From positions 1,922,001 through 1,986,000 of the forward strand of contig NZ_CP081848.1 in assembly GCF_018982885.2 (NCBI RefSeq): DNA of 64,000 nucleotides, read 5' to 3'. Shown here one piece after another: positions 56,351-64,000 of this stretch (positions within the stretch are counted from its first letter, which is position 1; the number at the start of each line of letters is the position of its first letter). The translations under genes and the position numbers were made by a program. A model generated the notes under the pieces. It did not search any database, was not told the origin of the DNA, and saw only the letters and a list, made by a program, of their open reading frames with translations. This stretch comes from Polymorphobacter megasporae. GTDB taxonomy: Bacteria; Pseudomonadota; Alphaproteobacteria; Sphingomonadales; Sphingomonadaceae.

Positions 56351-57571
56351 TTAGTTGTACCGCCGCAGCTCTTCCTTCGCGATCGACGCGCGATGGACCT
56401 CGTCCGGACCGTCCGCCAGCCGCAGCGTCCGCTGCTGGGCATAGCCGCTCGCCAGCCCGAAGTCCTGGCTGACGCCGCCGCCGCCGTGCGCCTGGATCGC
56501 CATGTCGTGGATCATGCACGACATGTTCGGCGCGACGACCTTGATCATCGCGATCTCGCGCTTCGCTGCCTTGTTGCCGACGGTGTCCATCATGTACGCC
56601 GCCTTGAGCGTCAGCAGGCGGGCCTGTTCGATGGCGATGCGGGCGTCGGCGATGCGCTCGTGCCAGATCGACTGCTCGCTGATGGGCTTGCCGAAGGCGA
56701 CGCGCGACTTCAGGCGCTTGCACATCTTTTCGAGCGCGCGTTCGGCCGCACCGATGCTCCGCATGCAATGGTGGATGCGGCCCGGCCCGAGGCGCCCCTG
56801 GGCGATTTCGAAGCCCGCACCCTCGCGCAGGACGATGTTCGACGCCGGCACGCGGACGTTGTCGAGGATCACCTCGTAATGCCCGTGCGGCGCGTCGTCA
56901 TAGCCGAAGACCTTAAGCGCACGGACCTTGACGATACCGGGAGCGTCGAGCGGCACGAGGATCTGCGACTGCTGGAGGTGCTTCGCCGCATTGGTGTCCG
57001 ACTTGCCCATGACGATCGCGATCGCGCAGCGCGGGTCGCCGACGCCGCTCGACCACCATTTGCGCCCGTTGACGACATAATCGTCGCCGTCGCGGACGAT
57101 GCTCGTCTCGATGTTGGTCGCGTCCGACGACGCCACCGCGGGCTCGGTCATCAGGAACGCCGAGCGGATTTCGCCGTCCATCAGCGGGCGCAGCCACTTC
57201 GCCTTCTGCGCTTCGGAGCCGTAGGTGCGAAGGACCTCCATGTTGCCGGTGTCGGGGGCCGAGCAGTTGAACACCTCCGACGACCAGCCCGCGCGGCCCA
57301 TTTCCTCAGCCAATGGCGCGTATTCGAGGTTGGTCAGGCCGGGGCCCTTCCACTCGGCGGTGTCGTGCGCGGAGATGTTGAGGAACAGGTTCCACAGCCC
57401 GGCGGCGCGCGCGACCGGCTTCAATTCCTCGATCACGGGCAGCACCTTCCAGCGCTCGCCCTCCGCCGATTCCTTCTCGTAGCGCGCCTCGTTCGGGTAG
57501 ATGTGCTCGTCCATGAAGCCGCGGAGCTTGTCGATCAGCCCCTTGGACTTGTCGCTGTAGTCGAACATCAT
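56351..57571 (-). CDS. Acyl-CoA dehydrogenase
   Basis: A 406-residue FAD-dependent enzyme. The N-terminal helical domain starts [14 protein letters not shown]. The middle beta domain has [18 protein letters not shown] and [12 protein letters not shown], and the C-terminal domain has [18 protein letters not shown] and [13 protein letters not shown]. It resembles the ACAD10/11-like branch that acts on longer or branched chains. The start follows GAGGGAGAGA. It lies in the same direction as, and upstream of, the repeat-hydrolase gene. Confidence 0.92.
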   Translation of the reverse strand: MMFDYSDKSKGLIDKLRGFMDEHIYPNEARYEKESAEGERWKVLPVIEELKPVARAAGLWNLFLNISAHDTAEWKGPGLTNLEYAPLAEEMGRAGWSSEVFNCSAPDTGNMEVLRTYGSEAQKAKWLRPLMDGEIRSAFLMTEPAVASSDATNIETSIVRDGDDYVVNGRKWWSSGVGDPRCAIAIVMGKSDTNAAKHLQQSQILVPLDAPGIVKVRALKVFGYDDAPHGHYEVILDNVRVPASNIVLREGAGFEIAQGRLGPGRIHHCMRSIGAAERALEKMCKRLKSRVAFGKPISEQSIWHERIADARIAIEQARLLTLKAAYMMDTVGNKAAKREIAMIKVVAPNMSCMIHDMAIQAHGGGGVSQDFGLASGYAQQRTLRLADGPDEVHRASIAKEELRRYN

Positions 57572-57587
57572 GGCCGTCTCTCCCTCA

Positions 57588-58541
57588 TTATGGTTGCGAC
57601 CAGATGTCATGCGCGGCCGATCTAATCCAGCGCGAACACAGATATTTCGTACCGCGCGTCACCGGTGCCCCGGCGTGGCGGGTCATCGGGTCGGGGCGTC
57701 CGGCGGCGTCGAGCGTCTGGAACACGATGGCGTCACCGGTCCGCGGTGCGACGCTCAACCCGGTTTCGCTGAACACCGTCGCGCCGCCGTCGAAGCTGTC
57801 GTTGAGGTAGGTCAGCACCGTCACCGCGCGCTGGTTGGCGAGCCCCGGGATCGTGTCGAGGTGGGGGCGGTATTCGTCGCCGGGGTTGTAGCGGAGGACC
57901 GCGAGCGGCTCGACGCGGTCGATTCCGGTATTGCTCGCGGCGGCGATGCGCAGCCCGATCGCGCGGACGGCGAGGTCTTCGTCGAGCGGCCCGAAGCTCA
58001 TCGCCCCGGCGCGGCGGACGGGGTCGGCAATCGGGCGTCCCGAGCGCGGATCGACGACGAGCGACGGCGCGATACCCGGCTCGGCGGCGGCGATCAGCCA
58101 GTCGCATTCGGCTTGGCTTAGCAGGCCGGGAAAGCGCACGACGTTGGGCGAGTCGGACAGGCGTTCGGGGGCGGGCAGCGGGCGGTCGAGGGCGCGGACA
58201 AGGGTGAGTTCGGCGCGCGACTTCGTATCGGTCGCGGCGGCGCGTTCGAGCAAGGTGATCGCCGCGTCCCAGTCCGCCGGGCCGCACGCGCTGTTGCCTG
58301 TGATCCGCGTAAGCAAAGTCAGCGCGGGCAAATGCCCGGCATCGGCGGCGCGGGCGAGCAGCGCCTTCGCCGCTCCCGGGTCGCGCGGCCCGTCGAGGCC
58401 GAACAGCTTCCACGCCGCGGTCGCCATCACCGCCTCGGGGTCGCCGCGCGCGACGGCGGCGGCGACGAGCGCGTGCGCCTCGGCCTCGCGCCCGGCGTTC
58501 GCCAGCGCCTCGGCCTGCGCCATGACGGTCGGCCCGGCCAT
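57588..58541 (-). CDS. 2-oxoglutarate/Fe(II) dioxygenase with Sel1-like repeats
   Basis: A 317-residue protein. The first 115 residues contain Sel1/TPR-like helices ([32 protein letters not shown]). The C-terminal prolyl-4-hydroxylase-type domain has the iron ligands in [10 protein letters not shown] (HxD) and [10 protein letters not shown], with the basic 2-oxoglutarate partner just after. It is likely a protein or peptide hydroxylase. The ATG overlaps the zinc-ribbon gene stop (TGATG), so the two are coupled. Confidence 0.85.
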   Translation of the reverse strand: MAGPTVMAQAEALANAGREAEAHALVAAAVARGDPEAVMATAAWKLFGLDGPRDPGAAKALLARAADAGHLPALTLLTRITGNSACGPADWDAAITLLERAAATDTKSRAELTLVRALDRPLPAPERLSDSPNVVRFPGLLSQAECDWLIAAAEPGIAPSLVVDPRSGRPIADPVRRAGAMSFGPLDEDLAVRAIGLRIAAASNTGIDRVEPLAVLRYNPGDEYRPHLDTIPGLANQRAVTVLTYLNDSFDGGATVFSETGLSVAPRTGDAIVFQTLDAAGRPDPMTRHAGAPVTRGTKYLCSRWIRSAAHDIWSQP

Positions 58542-59506
58542 CAGCGGGCGAAGGCGAGGTCGAGGCGCTCGGCGTTCGGCGGATAATTTGCGGCGGTTGA
58601 TTCGAACGGGACCTCGTGGTGCGGCGGCAGCGACGTGACCGGCGCCGAGATCCGCCAGCGGTACGCGACCTTGCCCGCCGGATCGAGCAGCCGCGCCTCG
58701 ATCGCCGGGACCGGCACGAAGTTCGCGGTCGGATTGACGATCCTGCCCGACAGGACGAGCACCGCGCCGCCATTTGCCAAATGCCGCCGCTCGCCCGCGA
58801 CGGTCATCGTCAGCGGCGACGGCGGCGCGGCGATCGGATGGGCGATCGCGTCGAGCCGCGCGCCGACGATGGGAATCTTCGTCAGGTCGAGCGGCGGCAG
58901 GTCGAGCTTGGGCAGCGCCAGCTTGGGGAGGACGAGCGGCGGCAGGTCGAGCGGAGGAACGTCGATCGCGGGCAGACCGAGCGCCGCCGGGGCGGGCAGG
59001 CCGAGGCGCGGCGGGTTGAACGTCGACGCCGGGGCGAACTCGACGACCGCGACCGCGCCGAGCGCGATGATGACGAGCAGCAACGGCACGATCCATCGCC
59101 ACCGCCGCGGGCCGCGATCGTCGGCTTCGGGCTCCGGAATGCGTTGGCGGTACGCGCCGATCGTCGCCGCGGGGGACTCGTCGATGATCGCGGCGCGGTC
59201 GGGTTGGGGGGCGAAGGTGCTGGCAGGTACGCCGGGAAGGTCGCGAGCGGTTGCGCCTGCTGCAGCGGTCGGGCTGATCGCGGGACCGCCGATCGGGTCG
59301 GCTGGAACGGTCGGCGCGGCGAACGACGACGACGACGGCGGCGGCGTGAACGGCAGCCCCGGCTCGCGGTCGATGGCGGGCGGCGGCGCGGGGAAGGCGG
59401 TCCAGCCGTGGCCGCACGCGGCACAGCGCACGCTCCGCCCCTCGGGCGGGACCGCGTCGTCGGGCAGGCGGTAGCGTTTGCTGCACGCTGGACAGGTGGC
59501 GATCAT
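58541..59506 (-). CDS. MJ0042-type zinc-ribbon membrane protein (DUF3426-like)
   Basis: A 321-residue protein. An N-terminal zinc ribbon, CPACSKRYRLPDDAVP then CAACGHGW (about 5-40), is followed by a proline-rich region, one membrane helix (about 168-185), a run of repeated LDLPPLVLPKLALPKLDLP motifs, and a C-terminal beta domain (about 235-321) of the DUF3426 type. Its function is unknown. It is the upstream partner of the dioxygenase gene. The start is chosen at the conserved MIATCPAC. Confidence 0.8.
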   Translation of the reverse strand: MIATCPACSKRYRLPDDAVPPEGRSVRCAACGHGWTAFPAPPPAIDREPGLPFTPPPSSSSFAAPTVPADPIGGPAISPTAAAGATARDLPGVPASTFAPQPDRAAIIDESPAATIGAYRQRIPEPEADDRGPRRWRWIVPLLLVIIALGAVAVVEFAPASTFNPPRLGLPAPAALGLPAIDVPPLDLPPLVLPKLALPKLDLPPLDLTKIPIVGARLDAIAHPIAAPPSPLTMTVAGERRHLANGGAVLVLSGRIVNPTANFVPVPAIEARLLDPAGKVAYRWRISAPVTSLPPHHEVPFESTAANYPPNAERLDLAFAR

Positions 59507-59598
59507 GGTTGATGAGTAGCGCGAGGGGAGGGGCGGGGACAATCCTTGATCCGTCCGGCTTGCGCGTGCGGGGGACGCACCGGGCTTTACCTTCCTTG

Positions 59599-59731
59599 AT
59601 CCTCCCCGCCTTCGGGGAGGGGGACCGCGTCTTCGCGGTGGAGGGGCGGTGAAGCGAACTCGATCCGCGCCCGCTCGCCCGCCCCTCCACCATGCAAGGG
59701 CATGGTCCCCCTCCCCGAAGGCGGGGAGGAT
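59599..59731. repeat. Family C long inverted repeat before serS
   Basis: A 133-bp element. The left arm is ATCCTCCCCGCCTTCGGGG, then GGGGGACC, GGTGGAGGGGCGG; the right arm mirrors it with CCGCCCCTCCACC, GGTCCCCC and CGAAGGCGGGGAGGAT. A second copy is at 61180-61319 on the other side of serS. With family A copy 3 it fills the 386-base gap 59507-59892, in which no gene is seen. Confidence 0.9.
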
Positions 59732-59757
59732 TTAGAGCGTGCGCCCGCGCTCTCTCC

Positions 59758-59832
59758 CGTCATCCCCGCGCATGCGGGGACCCATCACCCCAAGCTCGGT
59801 GGTGATGGGTCCCCGCCTGCGCGGGGATGACG
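59758..59832. repeat. Palindromic intergenic repeat, family A, copy 3
   Basis: CGTCATCCCCGCGCATGCGG at the left and CGCCTGCGCGGGGATGACG at the right enclose GGGGACCCATCACC/GGTGATGGGTCCCC, almost perfectly palindromic over 75 bases. It ends about 60 bases before the serS start. Confidence 0.9.
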
Positions 59833-59892
59833 AGTTGTTGGGACGACCCGCGCTTGCCTCCCGCCCGCACCCCCGCCATAGCCTCCCGCATC

Positions 59893-61179
<1,287 letters not shown>

Positions 61180-61319
61180 ATCCTCCCCGGCTTGGGGAGG
61201 GGGACCGCGCGGCTTCTTCAGCCGCGTGGTGGAGGGGCGGTCGAGCGGACTCGAATCTTAGTCCGTTCGACCGCCCCTCCACCGCAAGCGCGGTCCCCCT
61301 CCCCGAAGTCGGGGAGGAT
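61180..61319. repeat. Family C long inverted repeat after serS
   Basis: A 140-bp copy of the element at 59599-59731: AATCCTCCCCGGCTTGGGG, GGGGGACCGCG, GGTGGAGGGGCGGTCGA, then the mirrored TCGACCGCCCCTCCACC, CGCGGTCCCCC and CGGGGAGGAT. It begins at the last base of the serS stop region and ends 18 bases before surE, whose ribosome-binding site AGGAAG follows it. Confidence 0.9.
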
Positions 61320-61336
61320 AAGGAAGAAAGACAGAC

Positions 61337-62098
61337 ATGCGCATTCTCCTGACCAACGACGACGGCATCGAGGCTCCCGGGCTCGTCGCGCTCGAGGCGA
61401 TCGCGCGCGAATTGTCCGACGACGTCTGGGTCGTCGCGCCCGCCGAGGAGCAGTCGGGGACGGGGCATAGCCTGACGCTGACCGCGCCGATCCGGCTGCG
61501 GCAGCTCGGGGAAAAGCGCTTCGCCGTGCGCGGGACACCGACCGACAGTGTGATGATGGCGATCGGCCATGTGATGAAGGACCACCGCCCCGACCTGCTG
61601 CTGTCCGGCGTCAATCGCGGGCCGAACATGGCCGAGGACGTGACGTATTCGGGCACCGTCTCGGCGGCGATGGAGGGGTGCCTTGCCGGCGTCCGCTCGA
61701 TCGCGCTGAGCCAGGCGATGGGCGACTACACCGTCGGCAACGAGGATTTCAGCCCCGCGATCAAGCACGGCGCCGAGATCATTCGGCGACTCAACGGGAC
61801 CGATTGGCCGGCGGGCGTGCTGATGAACGTCAATTTCCCGGCGGGTGTGGCGAAGGGCGTCCGCGTCGCCGAACAGGGGTTCCGCGATTACGGCAACATC
61901 AACATCGTCGGGCGGACCGACCCGCGCGGCTTCCCGTATTTCTGGTTCGGCTATGGCCGCGAGGTCGAGACGCCGCGCCATGCGACCGACCTCGAGGCGG
62001 TGCGCGGCGGCTGGGTGTCGGTGACGCCGCTCCACCTCGACCTGACGCATTACCCGACGATGGCGGCGTTGCGCGAAGCGATGGCGGGGCTCGAATAA
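61337..62098 (+). CDS. surE: 5'/3'-nucleotidase SurE
   Basis: A 253-residue metal-dependent nucleotidase. The N-terminal motif ILLTNDDGIEAPG (about 3-15) gives the metal-binding Asp pair; SGTGHSLTLTAP and SGVNRGPNMAEDVTYSGTVSAA give the remaining ligands and active site. SurE hydrolyses nucleoside monophosphates and is linked to stationary-phase survival. The next gene, an NlpD/DipM-like lipoprotein, starts two bases after its stop, recalling the surE-nlpD linkage of other proteobacteria. Confidence 0.95.
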   Translation: MRILLTNDDGIEAPGLVALEAIARELSDDVWVVAPAEEQSGTGHSLTLTAPIRLRQLGEKRFAVRGTPTDSVMMAIGHVMKDHRPDLLLSGVNRGPNMAEDVTYSGTVSAAMEGCLAGVRSIALSQAMGDYTVGNEDFSPAIKHGAEIIRRLNGTDWPAGVLMNVNFPAGVAKGVRVAEQGFRDYGNINIVGRTDPRGFPYFWFGYGREVETPRHATDLEAVRGGWVSVTPLHLDLTHYPTMAALREAMAGLE

Positions 62099-62100
62099 TC

Positions 62101-63120
62101 ATGCGGCGCGCGGCGGTCCTGATTACCGCCGGGCTGCTCGCCGGATGCGGCGGGCGGGTCGCGGCCCCGCGCTATGTCCCTGCGCCTGCGCCGCGCCCGA
62201 TCGCTGCCCCCGCCGCCGCCCCCGCGCCAAAGCCGCCATGGCAGGCGCACAGGGTCGTCACCGACGCGGTCGCGGTTCCCGGCGGGCGCATCCACACCGT
62301 CAAGTACGGCGAGACCGGCATCGCCATCGCCCGGGCGTACGGCGTGACGTGGAGCCGGATCGTCGCGGCGAACCACTTGAAGCCGCCGTACACGATCGAG
62401 ATCGGCGACAAATTGCTCCTGCCGAGCGCGAAGCAGGTCGCGGCGATGTCGGTCGAGGAGCGCGCCAAGGCGTTCAGGATCGACATCGACGACCTGATCA
62501 CTGGGGCCGAACCGGCGGGCGGCGACCCGGTGACTGGCGCAGCAAAGCCGAGGCCGCGCCCCGCAACGCCGCGCCCCGCGACGCGTGCGCCCGTCGCAAT
62601 CGCCGCCGCACCCGAGGCGCCGTACACCGCGCCGAGGGCCGCACCCAAACCCGCCGCGAGCAGGCCGTTCGTTCCGCGACCGACCCCTCCGACCGCAACC
62701 GCCGCGCTCGCCCCGCTCCCTGCGCTGCCGACCGGAACGCCGGTGTTCGCGTGGCCGATCGAGGGGCGCGTGCTGTCGAGCTTCGGGCCGAAGCCGGGCG
62801 GCCGCTACAACGATGGGATCAACCTCAAGGCGAGCCCCGGGACCGCCGTCCGCGCCGCTGCCGACGGGGTCGTCGCCTATGCGGGCGACGCGGTCGCGGG
62901 GTTCGGCAACCTGATCCTGATCAAGCACGCCGACGGCTGGGTCTCGGCGTACGGGCATAACGAGACGCTGCTCGTCGCGCGCGGCGCGAAGGTGGCGAAG
63001 GGCGACGTCATCGCGCGATCGGGCGCGACGGGGGCGGTCGACGAGCCGCAACTCCATTTCGAACTGCGGCGGGGGCGGGCGGCGACCGATCCGGTCAAGC
63101 TGCTGCCGCCAAGGTCGTAA
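62101..63120 (+). CDS. LysM-M23 lipoprotein, NlpD/DipM-like
   Basis: A 339-residue envelope protein. Lipobox LLAGC (residues 12-16) predicts a lipoprotein. A LysM domain (about 60-105, HTVKYGETGIAIARAYGV) binds peptidoglycan. A proline/alanine-rich linker follows, then a LytM domain (about 220-335). The usual zinc-binding HxxxD is replaced by YNDGINL, so the domain is probably non-catalytic and activates an amidase in division, as NlpD and DipM do. ATG at 62101 gives the signal peptide. Confidence 0.87.
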   Translation: MRRAAVLITAGLLAGCGGRVAAPRYVPAPAPRPIAAPAAAPAPKPPWQAHRVVTDAVAVPGGRIHTVKYGETGIAIARAYGVTWSRIVAANHLKPPYTIEIGDKLLLPSAKQVAAMSVEERAKAFRIDIDDLITGAEPAGGDPVTGAAKPRPRPATPRPATRAPVAIAAAPEAPYTAPRAAPKPAASRPFVPRPTPPTATAALAPLPALPTGTPVFAWPIEGRVLSSFGPKPGGRYNDGINLKASPGTAVRAAADGVVAYAGDAVAGFGNLILIKHADGWVSAYGHNETLLVARGAKVAKGDVIARSGATGAVDEPQLHFELRRGRAATDPVKLLPPRS

Positions 63121-63131
63121 CTTCTCCCGAC

Positions 63132-63224
63132 CGTCACCCCGGCGAAGGCCGGGGCCCATAGTTGAGCAAGCGACGAACTGCGCGTTGCGGGGAGAGTTGG
63201 GCCCCGGCCTGCGCCGTGGTGACG
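63132..63224. repeat. Variant palindromic repeat related to family A
   Basis: The left arm CGTCACCCCGGCGAAGGCCG and the right arm TTGGGCCCCGGCCTGCGCCG then TGGTGACG form an imperfect palindrome with GGGGCCCA/TGGGCCCC inside. Arms are GTCACCCCGG where family A has GTCATCCCCG, so it is a diverged subfamily. It fills much of the gap between the lipoprotein gene and rimO. Confidence 0.75.
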
Positions 63225-63295
63225 TATGTTGCAGGGTGACGGGTGCTGCGGGATGACGGCTCGAAGTTTTTCGATTTATCCCCTACAGGCCCCCG

Positions 63296-64000
63296 ATGAC
63301 CCTCATCCTCGAACCCGCGCCGAAAATCGGCATGGTCTCGCTCGGCTGCCCCAAGGCGCTGGTCGATTCCGAACGCATCCTGACCCAGCTGCGGTCGGAC
63401 GGCTATCGCATGTCGCCCGACTATGCCGGGGCCGACGTCGTGCTGGTCAACACCTGCGGCTTCCTCGACTCGGCCAAGGCCGAGAGCCTCGCTGCGATCG
63501 GCGAGGCGATCGCCGAGAACGGGCGCGTCATCGTCACCGGCTGTTTGGGCCACGAGGCCGACATGATCCGCGCGGCGCACCCCAAGGTTCTTGCGGTGAC
63601 CGGGCCGCAGCAATATGCCGACGTCGTCGCCGCGGTTCACGCCGCCGCGCCGGTGGCACCATCGGTGTACCTCGACCTCGTCCCCGACATCGGGCTCAAG
63701 CTGACCCCGCGCCATTACAGCTATCTCAAGATTTCGGAGGGCTGCAACCACCGCTGCAAGTTCTGCATCATCCCGTCGATCCGCGGCGATCTCGTCAGCC
63801 GCCCCGCGAATGCAGTGGTGCGCGAGGCGGAGAAGCTCGTCGCCGGGGGGACGAAGGAGCTGCTCGTCATCAGCCAGGACACGAGCGCCTACGGCGTCGA
63901 CATCGGCCACGCGGTGTCGGTGCTGGGCGGGCAGCCGATCCGCGCACATGTCGTCGATCTCGCCCGAGCACTCGGGGCGACCGGCGCGTGGGTGCGGCTG
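63296..64000 (+). CDS. rimO: Ribosomal protein S12 methylthiotransferase RimO (5' part)
   Basis: The first 235 residues of a radical-SAM methylthiotransferase, cut by the window end. The N-terminal UPF0004 domain has [18 protein letters not shown], with cluster cysteines in [15 protein letters not shown] and TGCLGHEA. The radical-SAM cluster motif CNHRCKFC follows in [19 protein letters not shown] near residue 155. The SLGCPKN-type start (here SLGCPKA) separates RimO from MiaB. It thiolates an aspartate of S12. The start is ATG at 63296. Confidence 0.93.
   Translation, partial: MTLILEPAPKIGMVSLGCPKALVDSERILTQLRSDGYRMSPDYAGADVVLVNTCGFLDSAKAESLAAIGEAIAENGRVIVTGCLGHEADMIRAAHPKVLAVTGPQQYADVVAAVHAAAPVAPSVYLDLVPDIGLKLTPRHYSYLKISEGCNHRCKFCIIPSIRGDLVSRPANAVVREAEKLVAGGTKELLVISQDTSAYGVDIGHAVSVLGGQPIRAHVVDLARALGATGAWVRL

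Overview
The window looks like a core-genome segment of a high-GC alphaproteobacterium, most likely in the order Sphingomonadales. The evidence is the circularly permuted two-piece tmRNA next to an alpha-type sspB, the aa3 oxidase cluster order coxB-coxA-ctaB-small ORF-ctaG-coxC-DUF983-SURF1, the Suv3-like helicase/S4/FdxA/CarD block, PEP-CTERM proteins of the type common in sphingomonads, and genes for DUF4893 and DUF1489. The assignment is an inference from gene content; no database search was possible.

Layout. 0-12.6 kb: tRNA-Trp, secE-nusG, rplK-rplA, rplJ-rplL and rpoB-rpoC, all on the + strand, closed by a strong intrinsic terminator. 12.7-17.7 kb: a GT4 glycosyltransferase, the split tmRNA gene and its adaptor gene sspB, fumC, gmk and a DUF4893 protein. 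17.8-22.2 kb: small catabolic enzymes (aldehyde dehydrogenase, nitronate monooxygenase, a dienoyl-CoA isomerase-like protein, an orphan 2Fe-2S subunit) and a DUF559 nuclease-like gene framed by inverted copies of an intergenic repeat. 22.3-32.1 kb: a long + strand run encoding the cytochrome c oxidase and its assembly factors, then threonine synthase, an M16 peptidase and an rRNA methyltransferase. 32.1-40.1 kb: an M23 peptidase, the helicase/S4/FdxA/CarD block, an SDR and a DUF2807 protein. 40.1-45.5 kb: a 77-bp tandem repeat, a coupled minus-strand operon (aldo/keto reductase, mgtE, DUF1489), a GNAT, tRNA-Leu and a Tat-exported SDR. 45.6-50.3 kb: an accessory patch with an AT-richer unknown gene, a decayed bacterioferritin copy, two tandem PEP-CTERM genes, and intact bfr and bfd. 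50.3-64 kb: acyl-CoA-related enzymes, a TPR-sulfotransferase, a beta-lactamase-fold hydrolase, a 2OG-Fe(II) oxygenase, serS, surE, an NlpD/DipM-like LysM-M23 lipoprotein and the 5' part of rimO.

Most notable observations: (1) the cytochrome oxidase subunits carry three charge-removing substitutions around the Mg/Mn site and proton-exit region, which is otherwise strongly conserved; (2) at least three families of large inverted intergenic repeats, one inserted between rpoB and rpoC and one framing a DUF559 gene like terminal inverted repeats; (3) tmRNA directly next to the adaptor that recognises its tag; (4) a frameshifted bfr fragment beside duplicated PEP-CTERM genes; (5) an AT-richer pair of unknown genes, one of them a 310-residue protein; (6) a mosaic-looking 5' third of serS.
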